From contig NZ_CADIKL010000030.1 of NCBI RefSeq assembly GCF_902859945.1, positions 1 through 64,000 on the forward strand: a DNA stretch of 64,000 bases. The letters run 5' to 3'. Shown here one piece after another: positions 1-6,432 of this stretch. The stretch is from Paraburkholderia caffeinitolerans (GTDB taxonomy: Bacteria > Pseudomonadota > Gammaproteobacteria > Burkholderiales > Burkholderiaceae). How positions within the stretch are numbered: position 1 is the first letter of the stretch; each line of letters begins with the position of its first letter. The translations under genes and the position numbers were made by a program. The notes under the pieces were generated by a model. That model ran no database searches, was not told where the DNA came from, and saw nothing but the letters and a program-made list of their open reading frames with translations.

Positions 1-127
1 TGCATCACCTCGATCTCGTCCATCGTGTACACCTGTCCATTAAAAATTTAGATGGACACGATCCTCGCCTTCGAGCCTTACTCATTCAAGATGACTTTAC
101 CGGGGGCTTACGTTCCACGAATGGGAG

Positions 128-319
128 ATGAAGCTTGCCCCATACTGGAAAGAGAAGATCGCGGGCAACCGTGCTCGCGATATCAGACACACGGTCACGC
201 TGCGCGAGGAAGGCTGGTCGGTCATCCGCGTCTGGGAACATGAGGTCAAGTCAGATCTGCCTCGTTGCATAGCCCGTATTGAGCGAAAAATCAGCCGACT
301 GCGCCGCCCCGCAGAGTGA
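128..319 (+). pseudogene. Vsr-type mismatch endonuclease, C-terminal fragment
   Basis: The 63 codons resemble only the C-terminal part of very-short-patch-repair (Vsr) endonucleases: a W-K-E-K-I-x-x-N-R-x-R-D stretch (residues 7-18), then G-W-S-V-I-R-V-W-E-H (29-38), the last strand and helix of that fold. The catalytic core and zinc-binding part that should come before it are missing, and the same frame is closed by a TGA at 92-94, so this is a remnant. Vsr normally nicks T:G mismatches left by cytosine methyltransferases. No methyltransferase is visible, although one could lie left of the window. The identification rests on remembered family motifs and a short match. Confidence 0.55.
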
Positions 320-507
320 CCCGCCGACGCGGACCATCTCCTGCGCCTGGCGCACTGGCACAGGTGGGCGCAACAGACGAATCGACTTTGCGATTCACGT
401 GCCCGCAGTAGGCGATATCGTCCCCAAGTGCACGAACAGCGAAATAACGTCAGATCTTGCTATATCCGCAACCATGCCGGCCGAATACGATTTCTGCCTT
501 GATTCCC
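320..507. other. Non-coding stretch, nothing recognised
   Basis: Between the Vsr fragment and the first minus-strand ORF there is no reading frame with convincing codon use, no RNA signature and no strong hairpin. It probably represents eroded accessory DNA. Confidence 0.4.
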
Positions 508-615
508 TCACACTCGGAAAACGCTCCTGGCGACAACAGGCGTCATGCGGCGCTGGCAGCGGTCGCAGGTGCAGGCGGCCACGTCCTGCACGACCTTATC
601 CTGATATTCGAGCAT
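508..615 (-). pseudogene. Truncated small Cys-motif protein
   Basis: A 35-codon ORF begins at ATG 613-615 behind a good ribosome site (GGGAAGGGG, about 6 nt upstream). Its first residues (M-L-E-Y-Q-D) nearly copy those of the 61-residue gene at 1029-1214. It then carries a C-x-C-x-x-C motif (Cys-Thr-Cys-Asp-Arg-Cys) like small zinc-ribbon proteins of mobile elements, and stops soon after. Downstream of the stop another frame continues open for about 20 codons, which suggests a frameshift. I do not recognise a function. It may be a broken copy of a longer zinc-ribbon-type protein. Confidence 0.35.
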
Positions 616-1021
616 ATTTGTCCCCTTCCCTTGTGCGCCACGCCCCCCCGCCGGCTTCATGCTTGCGCTCAAGCTGCCGCCACTCGAACGCCGAACCCGG
701 CTTCGGGCGATGGCGGCGTTCACCCTTGCGCAGTTCCTTCATGGCATAGATGCGCCCCTTGTGATCGCGCCAGAAGTGCGGGCGATCTGACGAAAACGAC
801 ACCTTCCTTGCGTACCGGATCGGCGTCAGACGCATCGCCATTTCCATCCCGCCGTCCCACCACATTGTCGTCACGCCCCAGGGCATACCGGCGAGGCTCT
901 TCCGTTTCAGCATGGGCAGTGTCATGCCCATCATCCGGGCCAGCTTCAGGCCACGGATGTCGCGCTTGTGCCGACGCGCACGATGCCGCAGGTAGCCGAT
1001 GATATGTGCGTCCGTCTTCAT
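596..1021 (-). CDS. Hypothetical basic protein (141 aa)
   Basis: The ORF follows the small gene at 1029-1214 by 7 nt and continues the same minus-strand operon. The product is strongly basic (many Arg, Lys, His), with a Met-rich middle (G-M-T-L-P-M, W-W-D-G-G-M-E-M-A-M) and no signal peptide or membrane segment. Its end overlaps the start of the 35-codon ORF at 615 by 20 nt, as is common in plasmid operons. I do not recognise the family. The basic charge fits a DNA- or RNA-binding role, but that is inference only. The ribosome site before ATG 1021 is weak, so the start is uncertain. Confidence 0.4.
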   Translation of the reverse strand: MKTDAHIIGYLRHRARRHKRDIRGLKLARMMGMTLPMLKRKSLAGMPWGVTTMWWDGGMEMAMRLTPIRYARKVSFSSDRPHFWRDHKGRIYAMKELRKGERRHRPKPGSAFEWRQLERKHEAGGGAWRTREGDKYARISG

Positions 1022-1028
1022 ACCGGTT

Positions 1029-1214
1029 TCATGACTGGCCAGGTGCGGATGAGCGCGAGAGCAGTTTCAAGACCTCAGTCCGGACCCGCTCGGGGTCCGG
1101 TGTGTCTTCGATGGCGAACCGCAGCTCGAACGCGAGCTGTACCACTTCCAACGGCAACACCCGGCCAGCATCGACTTCCTGCACCCCCTCCAAGATATCC
1201 TGATATTCGGGCAT
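1029..1214 (-). CDS. Hypothetical small acidic protein (61 aa)
   Basis: ATG at 1212-1214 is preceded by a strong ribosome site (GGAAGGAGAT). The gene starts 3 nt after the stop of the ParE-like toxin, so it is translated with the toxin operon. The product is acidic and mostly helical (E-G-V-Q-E-V-D-A-G, L-P-L-E-V-V-Q-L-A-F-E-L). The gene-start region, including its ribosome site, is a near copy of the one at 598-638. Function not recognised. Its place at the end of a toxin operon suggests a stability or regulatory accessory. Confidence 0.5.
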   Translation of the reverse strand: MPEYQDILEGVQEVDAGRVLPLEVVQLAFELRFAIEDTPDPERVRTEVLKLLSRSSAPGQS

Positions 1215-1217
1215 GCC

Positions 1218-1514
1218 CTATCTCCTTCCCTTGTGCGCTGGCCACTGCCGCCGCGTGTGCAGCACATTGAGAATCTGCGCCACGTCGCCAACGATGCGAT
1301 ACACCAACAGATAGTTTTCCGTCACCACGGCCTCGCGCGTGCCGCGCACGCGGCCCACGCGGAACAGCTTCGGATCGGCGGCAATGCGGCCGGTTTTGGC
1401 CTGGATTTCCACCGCGAGCGTGTCGGCCCCCTGCGGGCTTTGCTCGCGCACGTAATCGAGAATGTCAGCAAGGTTGAGCAGTGCTGTCGCGGTCCATTCG
1501 ACAGTCACCGTCAT
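1218..1514 (-). CDS. ParE/RelE-family type II toxin
   Basis: The 98-residue product shows the RelE/ParE fold pattern: W-T-A-T-A-L-L-N-L-A-D-I-L-D-Y-V near the N-terminus, then R-V-G-R-V-R-G-T-R-E-A-V (about 53-64) followed by N-Y-L-L-V-Y-R-I, the usual beta-strand core, and a C-terminal L-H-T-R-R-Q-W-P. ParE toxins poison DNA gyrase and RelE toxins cut ribosome-bound mRNA; the sequence alone does not settle which. ATG overlaps the stop of the upstream gene (ATGA at 1511-1514), the usual coupling of an antitoxin-toxin pair. Length and motifs look complete, so the toxin is probably intact. Confidence 0.8.
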   Translation of the reverse strand: MTVTVEWTATALLNLADILDYVREQSPQGADTLAVEIQAKTGRIAADPKLFRVGRVRGTREAVVTENYLLVYRIVGDVAQILNVLHTRRQWPAHKGRR

Positions 1515-2026
1515 TTACGGGCCGTCCGCTTCGGCTTCGTGGCTGGCGTGGCCGCCTTGCCTTCGGCCAGGGCGCGCAGGCCTGCGGTGTCGCCGGCGCG
1601 CAGCAGGGCCGCCACGGCGTCATGCGACACCTTCACGCTGCCCGGTTCGTCGGCCTCAGCCATCGAGGCGCGGACGGTCTCACGGAACCACCGGTTGTAG
1701 GCGGCGTCCGCGTGCGCGGCCTTCATCTGTTCGCGCGCCCGCTCGGCCTTGGACTGTTCCGCGCTCGAGCGCGGGGCGACTGGATCGTACTGCGCGGCGT
1801 CCACCTCGAAACGCACGATGCCTAGCTCGCGCAGGTATGTGGCCAGCGTCTCGAAATTCGCCCAAGTGCGGACGTTGCCGCGCTGGGTCGCCAGTGCCCG
1901 CTCGGTCATGCCGTAGCGAAACAGCACGCCCCAGCCACCACGCTGGCCGACCACGTGTGCGGCGCGTACCGCGCCCGCCTCGACGAGGCCGGACAGGGTT
2001 TTCTGGTCGATGGTCTCGGTTGCCAT
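1511..2026 (-). CDS. ParC-like / antitoxin-like partner of the ParE toxin
   Basis: This 171-residue protein opens with a conserved-looking block (L-V-E-A-G-A-V-R-A-A-H-V-V-G-Q-R-G-G-W-G-V, then Y-G-M-T-E-R-A-L) that I recall from partition-associated or stabilisation proteins of plasmids and integrative elements. The second half is charged and helical, with a basic Lys/Arg tail. ATG 2024-2026 is chosen because AAGGA sits 6 nt upstream; an alternative ATG lies at 2032. Its stop overlaps the toxin start, and its start overlaps the end of the DUF7673 gene. Acting as the antitoxin is an inference from position. Confidence 0.6.
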   Translation of the reverse strand: MATETIDQKTLSGLVEAGAVRAAHVVGQRGGWGVLFRYGMTERALATQRGNVRTWANFETLATYLRELGIVRFEVDAAQYDPVAPRSSAEQSKAERAREQMKAAHADAAYNRWFRETVRASMAEADEPGSVKVSHDAVAALLRAGDTAGLRALAEGKAATPATKPKRTARK

Positions 2027-2028
2027 GT

Positions 2029-2331
2029 TCATTCCTTCACGAGTTCGGGCCGCCACGCGCGCACCACGGCTTCGAAGTGCTCGCCATAGCCCAGCGTGTC
2101 CGGGTAGCTGGCCGCCCGCGAGGCGAGACGGAACACCACGCACGCGTCTTCCATGATGTCGTCATCGAGGCCCCAGGCGGTCGTGAGGTCGTAGCTGCCG
2201 CACTGGCCGGCATTCCACCAGGCCAGCAGGAAGTCGGCGACGCGGCGGCTCTGGCCGGTGTCGCCCTGGGCGATCTTGAGCAGGTTGTCGAGGGCCTGCT
2301 TCTCGGCGGGGAGCATCTGTTCGGGGCGCAT
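2029..2331 (-). CDS. DUF7673-type conserved protein of mobile elements
   Basis: A 100-residue protein with A-L-D-N-L-L-K-I-A-Q-G-D-T-G-Q-S-R-R-V-A-D-F-L-L near residue 13, then A-W-W-N-A and a C-terminal S-Y-P-D-T-L-G-Y-G block. I recognise this pattern from small proteins that accompany ParC-like/ParE cassettes in proteobacterial integrative elements (DUF7673); no biochemical role is known to me. It is the first gene of the minus-strand operon 2331 to about 508 and overlaps the next gene by a few nucleotides. Upstream (2332-2548) the divergent XRE regulator begins, so this interval should hold the promoters of both. Confidence 0.6.
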   Translation of the reverse strand: MRPEQMLPAEKQALDNLLKIAQGDTGQSRRVADFLLAWWNAGQCGSYDLTTAWGLDDDIMEDACVVFRLASRAASYPDTLGYGEHFEAVVRAWRPELVKE

Positions 2332-2548
2332 GGTGCCTTGCGATGGGAGGGGGTGACTGTTCGTAACCCTTTTGATGAATCTGGATTCAGGATAGAGGTT
2401 ATCACAATCCTGAATTGTGATTTGCAGTCTTCAGGATGGAGAGGTTGGAACTGGACGTAATGCCCGTCGCTCCCGTGTCGGGGCGCTGTCGTGTTGCCGC
2501 GACTCCTCGCATCACATCATTAAGGCGTCCATTTAATGGGGAATCACG

Positions 2549-3247
2549 ATGACACACATGGAGCAATCACAGCCCCGCCTGCTGACAGCCAGCGAGCTCG
2601 CTGCAGTCGTCAGGCTCTTCCGCGAAATGCGGCAATGGTCGCAGGAGGAGTAGCTGGCCGAACTCTCCGGCCTCAACGTGCGCACTATCCAGCGTATTGA
2701 ACGCGGCGAGACTTCCGGCTTCGATAGCCGCCGCGCGATCGCTCGGGCCTTCGAATTCGAAGACATCGACGCGCTGAACAAGCCGTTTTCGATCCCCACG
2801 CCAGAAGAACTGCAGGCTACCAAGGAAAAGTTCGAGCGCGAACACATCACACTCAAGGCCCTACCGCTCGAAACTGGGCGGCAACTGGTGCGCCTTGCGG
2901 AGATGCACAGCATGGATCTCTCGACGCCGGGATTCGACCTGCCCCGTGAGGTTGACGAAGAATTCGCGACGCTGATCGACTTCATGCGCGAGTTTCGGGA
3001 TGTCAGCGACTGCTACTCCGAGACGCAGAAGTTCGAGGTATATGACGAGCTGCAGCAGCACATCGACGCGCTCAAGGCCTCTGGCGTATCGCTCCGGTAC
3101 GCCGAGCGCAAGCTGCGATTACGGTTCAACGGCGAGTCCGCAGACGGCAAACCGTTCGATACCAGTGTGCTCTACGTAGTGGCCTTCCCAGCCGGCAAGG
3201 AACCCGACGAGTTTGCGACACCGCGTTCGGTCGGTCTCGGACCCTGA
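2549..3247 (+). pseudogene. XRE-type regulator interrupted by an amber codon
   Basis: Reading from ATG 2549 (ribosome site GGGGA just upstream) gives an N-terminal helix-turn-helix: R-L-F-R-E-M-R-Q-W-S-Q-E-E, then a TAG at 2651-2653 (codon 35), then L-A-E-L-S-G-L-N-V-R-T-I-Q-R-I-E-R-G-E, exactly the second half of a Cro/C1-type domain. The position is Gln in many such proteins, so a single C-to-T change fits. The remaining frame stays open for 197 codons to TGA 3247, with a helical C-terminal domain of unknown function. A GTG at 2678 could restart translation, but the product would lack most of the DNA-binding domain. It may be a pseudogene, a recent mutation or a sequencing error. It lies divergent to the toxin operon. 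Confidence 0.75.
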
Positions 3248-3280
3248 AAAGAGCCGTAGGGCTACGGCGTAATGCTTTCG

Positions 3281-3753
3281 CTATAGGCGGATACGCTCGA
3301 CCTCATCCAAGCTGATGTCGTCGTGGCGCCGGTCATAGAGCTGCGTCGTGCGCGTTGACGCGTGGTTCGCCATCGCCGCGGCGTTCTCGAGCGTGCCTCC
3401 GCTCTTCAGGTAGGCGGTGATGCCGGTCGCGCGGAAGGTGTGGTCGCCGATATCTTCGTCGCGAGGCCGGCGGCCGCCGCGCGGCGCCGGACCATCGCAT
3501 GGGCGTTCGCCTGCGGCAGCGGGGTCGCGCTCAGCCGTCCGGTGCCGCGCGCGATCGTGTGAAACAGCGGGCCCTTCTGGTCGCCGGCAATGCCGGTGCC
3601 GCTCAGATGCTCAAGATACGCGTGCAGGTACGCCTCGAGTGTGTAGTGACAGGGCATCGCTTGGCTTTTGCCGCCCTTTTCACGCAGGCGCACCCACAGG
3701 CGCCGGTGCTGCACGTAGACATCCTCCACGCGCATCGCGAGCGCCGCGCCCAC
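3281..3753 (-). pseudogene. Tyrosine recombinase (integrase) remnant
   Basis: Only the C-terminal catalytic part survives. One frame (3753 down to about 3450) reads G-A-A-L-A-M-R-V-E-D-V-Y-V and on to A-A-A-A-G-L-A-T-K-I. A second frame continues with G-D-H-T-F-R-A-T-G-I-T-A-Y-L, N-H-A-S-T-R-T-T and Q-L-Y-D-R-R, ending at TAG 3281-3283. The two join perfectly if an extra AT near 3449-3454 (GATATC) is removed, so there is a 2-nt frameshift. H-x-x-R, the second His and the nucleophile Tyr are present, but the codon just before the fragment is TAG where the first catalytic Arg region should be, and nothing integrase-like lies upstream. The enzyme cannot be functional. Confidence 0.85.
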
Positions 3754-3783
3754 CTACCCGGCACGTACCTTCTTGCTCACCAT

Positions 3784-3882
3784 GTACACACCGTCCGCCC
3801 ACGGCTTGCACACCGTCCGTGCGTGTGCACACCATGCACTCACCGTTTGCACACCATTCGCCCATCATTTGCACACTGTCCG
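3784..3882 (+). repeat. Iteron-like direct repeats, family I (five copies)
   Basis: Five related units with consensus TTTGCACACCRTYCG. Their CACC/CACT cores begin at 3789, 3811, 3830, 3852 and 3874, giving spacings of 22, 19, 22 and 22 nt, close to two helical turns. This is the layout of iterons bound by a replication initiator, or of operators for a plasmid regulator. They lie just upstream (on the minus strand) of the integrase remnant. Confidence 0.65.
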
Positions 3883-4113
3883 ACGGCAAACGCGGCGTAT
3901 TACATAATGGAACACAAAACGGCTGAAATTGTGCCCGCTGTAATACGCTGTCTCGCCCGCCAATCAAGGGTTTCGGCGGAAAAAAGAGAAAAGTGTGTTA
4001 CGTCCTTTATGTTCCACTCTGGTCTGCTTTTCGGGTCTAGCTTCAGCTTTGACGGGCAAAGCTCTGGATAACAGCCCCGGTTTTCGCCGTTCCCGCCGAG
4101 ATCACGCCCACCG

Positions 4114-4258
4114 GTGAACGCAGCGTAAACAAATCGTGAACAGATAGGGGATGCGGCAAAGCCGCATCCCCTATCTCAGTGAACGAAAAGGAAACATCAA
4201 GTGAACGCTGTGTGAACACAAATTCACGCCCACGATACGTCGTGAACATGAAGTGAAC
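4114..4258 (+). repeat. GTGAAC direct repeats, family II (seven copies)
   Basis: GTGAAC occurs at 4114, 4136, 4179, 4201, 4212, 4242 and 4253 (a GTAAAC variant is at 4125). Spacings are 22, 43, 22, 11, 30 and 11 nt, mostly near multiples of a helical turn, so a protein binding each copy would sit on one face of the DNA. No gene covers the repeats. They may be a second initiator or partition site, or an operator for the minus-strand genes at 4334-4980. Confidence 0.6.
4142..4176. terminator. Perfect 16-bp hairpin inside the GTGAAC array
   Basis: AGATAGGGGATGCGGC (4142-4157), loop AAA, then its exact reverse complement (4161-4176). It can stop transcription in either direction, although no long T-run follows. 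It sits between repeat copies 2 and 3 of family II, so it could equally be a structural part of an origin or a protein-binding palindrome. Confidence 0.55.
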
Positions 4259-4333
4259 AAAATGGGAACGTGGCGGGAACAAGAGTCAAGACGCGGTCCC
4301 CGGCTGACGACCGGAAGTTGGCGTTGCGTCTCG

Positions 4334-4588
4334 CTAGTCAGCCAGCGGATCAGCGGCCGGAGGCCACGCGCCTTCAGCCAGCCGGCGCAGTCTCGTGGCT
4401 TCAATGCGAGCCAGGGCGCGTTCACGCGCCGTCGTCAGTTCGATTTCCCCGCGCGCCCAGCTTTCAAGATCCGCGATCGTCTCGCGATTCATCTCCAGCC
4501 CTTCGAGCCTCTGCGTGGCGATGGCATTGGTTACCGTTGCATGGCGCTTAGCAAGCTCGTCTTTGGGGAGCATGGTGACGTTGGTCAT
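4334..4588 (-). CDS. Orphan VbhA-like antitoxin (Fic inhibitor motif)
   Basis: The 84-residue protein has A-T-Q-R-L-E-G-L-E near residue 24, which carries the [S/T]-x-x-x-E-[G/N] inhibitory motif of VbhA-type antitoxins (Thr25 to Gly30), followed by the typical A-D-L-E-S-W-A-R-G-E-I. In that family the motif glutamate blocks ATP binding in a partner Fic AMP-transferase. No Fic protein (H-P-F-x-x-G-N-G-R) is encoded in the window. ATG 4588 is preferred (AAGG 6 nt upstream); a GTG at 4630 overlaps the stop of the upstream gene. It is the second gene of a two-gene minus-strand unit with 4627-4980. Confidence 0.65.
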   Translation of the reverse strand: MTNVTMLPKDELAKRHATVTNAIATQRLEGLEMNRETIADLESWARGEIELTTARERALARIEATRLRRLAEGAWPPAADPLAD

Positions 4589-4626
4589 CAAGAACCTTGA
4601 TTTCCCAGAGAACGGGCGCGATCGAA

Positions 4627-4980
4627 TCACGCAAAGATGTCCGACAGTGAATACTGGCGCGGAAAAATCCCGGTTTGCCGCCCGATCAGCTCTTCGATCA
4701 AGGCGAGCTGATAGCTAGCGAGGCAGTCGGGAAGCCGCTCGTCAAGTACGGCTTTATCCACCGTGGCATCGGCCAGTGTGAAGGCCAATACCATCGCGCT
4801 GCGAGCGAGGTCCCTGTCACCGGAGATTGCCGCCTTCCTCGCGTCCCGGACAATCGCACGCAACCACTTATCGGGCAGGTTTTGTGGCAACGCTGCTTCC
4901 GGCCCCCTTGCTATCACCTCACGAAACAGCGCATCCATATCGGTTCGAGGCACATGCCGGGATCGTCGAAAACCATTCAT
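4627..4980 (-). CDS. Hypothetical protein upstream of the VbhA-like gene (117 aa)
   Basis: ATG 4978-4980 has an excellent ribosome site (AAGGAG, 7 nt upstream), so I prefer it to the longer frame from 5076. The product has a basic N-terminus (R-R-S-R-H-V-P-R), then helices (D-M-D-A-L-F-R-E-V, L-P-D-K-W-L-R-A-I-V-R-D-A-R-K-A-A) and an acidic hydrophobic C-terminus. No Fic or other toxin motif is visible, so it is not the expected partner of the VbhA-like gene 38 nt downstream, though it may still form a pair with it. Family not recognised. Confidence 0.5.
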   Translation of the reverse strand: MNGFRRSRHVPRTDMDALFREVIARGPEAALPQNLPDKWLRAIVRDARKAAISGDRDLARSAMVLAFTLADATVDKAVLDERLPDCLASYQLALIEELIGRQTGIFPRQYSLSDIFA

Positions 4981-5222
4981 ACGTCGGCTCCTTGGTCGGC
5001 GAGATTTGCGACTAATTGGGTCGTGATTGCATACTACCGTGACCATTCGGGCACGAAAAGAGCCTCTGGGCTGCAATGAAACGGACGATGTCGAAGTGAT
5101 AGGTCAGGCGATAGGAGATCCGGACGCTCGGAGACCGTCTCGTACGAGCTGTGGTCGTTGAGCAAGAGGTAAACTTCATCGCAAAAAGCTCACCTTTTAT
5201 AGCTACGGGACAAGTTCAGCAT

Positions 5223-6242
5223 ATGCAAAATGGTTTTCGGCCATCAGCCACAGAAGAAAAACGGCGAAACTGCGTTAGGACGGTCGTCTTGATGCATGAG
5301 TTGATGAGACGGACAGGCTCCGCAAATCCGAATCAGTTTGCCCAGTGGTTTGATGAGGCAACCGCCTCATGGACGGGCGAGGAGGCTCCAAGCCGCAAAC
5401 CCAACAAAAGGATCAAACAGGTCACGGCGACGAAGGAGCAAAAAAAATGGTATCGAATCGTCAGAGGACAGCAAGCGCTTTCTCCAAAAGGATTGAAGCA
5501 GTTATCGAAGCTGTTTCCAGACGCGCCTCAATATTTTCTGGAGGGACCAGATAGGTTGTGGCAGGCTCTTTGGGGGCCTGTTGATCAGCTTTGGACGATC
5601 TGCTCCTGTGTTGTTTACGATATGCCATACCGACCGGATCCCGAAGTCGACCCAGGTGAACTATTCACCAGCCCTGAATTGTCGTTCGAGGAATCTCTAT
5701 ATAACTTCGAATGCAGTCTGCTCTTGCGGCGCCGGCAGTTTCGTGACGAAGAAATTGAATTGCGGGACTTGGCTGAATCCATTGCGTTGTATCGCCTACA
5801 TAACGCGGTGAACTCGCTTGGCGCAACCGACGGAGTCGGCGCATACCGGTGCGTTCGCATGTGCATGGACGCCGTGGAGCTGTGGGATCAGTTTGACGCC
5901 TTCAACACCTTCAGCTCATTTTGCGTATATGGCGCGATCAACGGCGAACTCACTGAGATGGAGATTCGCCGCCTGAAGTACGAGCCTTCCTATCGCAAGT
6001 CAGTCGGCGTTTCCCTAGCCGACATTGAACACTACGCCAAGTGGCCGCGCGATTTTTGCTCCGAAGAAGACAGAATGGAAACCTTACACATTTGCAGGTC
6101 AGCTTCGTCGGATTCCAAGTTCAAGCTGCGGGATTACCTCGATTGGCTCGACAAATTCGCCAGTCCGGCTATCCGCAAGCGTCTCGAAACCTATTTTCCA
6201 CAACTTGAGGAGATGATACGCGTTAAAGATTATATACGTTAA
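5223..6242 (+). CDS. Unrecognised accessory protein, possible N-terminal HTH (339 aa)
   Basis: The only sizeable plus-strand gene of the accessory block besides the XRE remnant. The frame opens at GTG 5151; ATG 5223 is chosen as the likelier start. Residues about 10-130 are basic and helical, with N-P-N-Q-F-A-Q-W-F-D and K-K-W-Y-R-I-V-R-G-Q-x-x-L-S-P-K-G-L-K-Q-L-S-K-L-F-P, a pattern like Cro/C1-type helix-turn-helix regulators of phage and plasmid origin. The C-terminal two-thirds is helical and acidic, with no known catalytic motif. Base composition is noticeably lower in GC than the core genes, which supports foreign origin. No function assigned. Confidence 0.55.
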   Translation: MQNGFRPSATEEKRRNCVRTVVLMHELMRRTGSANPNQFAQWFDEATASWTGEEAPSRKPNKRIKQVTATKEQKKWYRIVRGQQALSPKGLKQLSKLFPDAPQYFLEGPDRLWQALWGPVDQLWTICSCVVYDMPYRPDPEVDPGELFTSPELSFEESLYNFECSLLLRRRQFRDEEIELRDLAESIALYRLHNAVNSLGATDGVGAYRCVRMCMDAVELWDQFDAFNTFSSFCVYGAINGELTEMEIRRLKYEPSYRKSVGVSLADIEHYAKWPRDFCSEEDRMETLHICRSASSDSKFKLRDYLDWLDKFASPAIRKRLETYFPQLEEMIRVKDYIR

Positions 6243-6316
6243 AAAAACGCGCGCGCGTTACAGAGCAGTGCAATGGCGTGAACATCATCTGCAGCGCGGC
6301 GCCGGCAATACAAGAG

Positions 6317-6432
6317 GTGGGCGAAATCACGATACGTCGGTGGGCGATAACACGTGCCTGTCCACAGGAAAGGGTGGGCGATAACACGTGTGTCATGGCG
6401 ACATTTTGCTACTTGGTGGGTGATACCACGAT
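6317..6432 (+). repeat. Iterons of the RPA-type initiator, family III (four copies)
   Basis: GTGGGYGAWAHCACG repeats lie at 6317-6333, 6340-6356, 6374-6390 and 6416-6432; the two central copies are identical over 17 nt. Copy 4 is inside the last codons of the rep gene and the others follow its stop. Repeats of this kind next to RPA-family initiator genes are the expected binding sites for the protein, so this is the best candidate origin of the element. Confidence 0.7.

Noticed and set aside
1..23. A minus-strand reading frame beginning with ATG at 23 and leaving the window (M-D-E-I-E-V-M)
   Set aside because: Only eight codons are visible; nothing can be said about the gene, so it is not listed as a feature.
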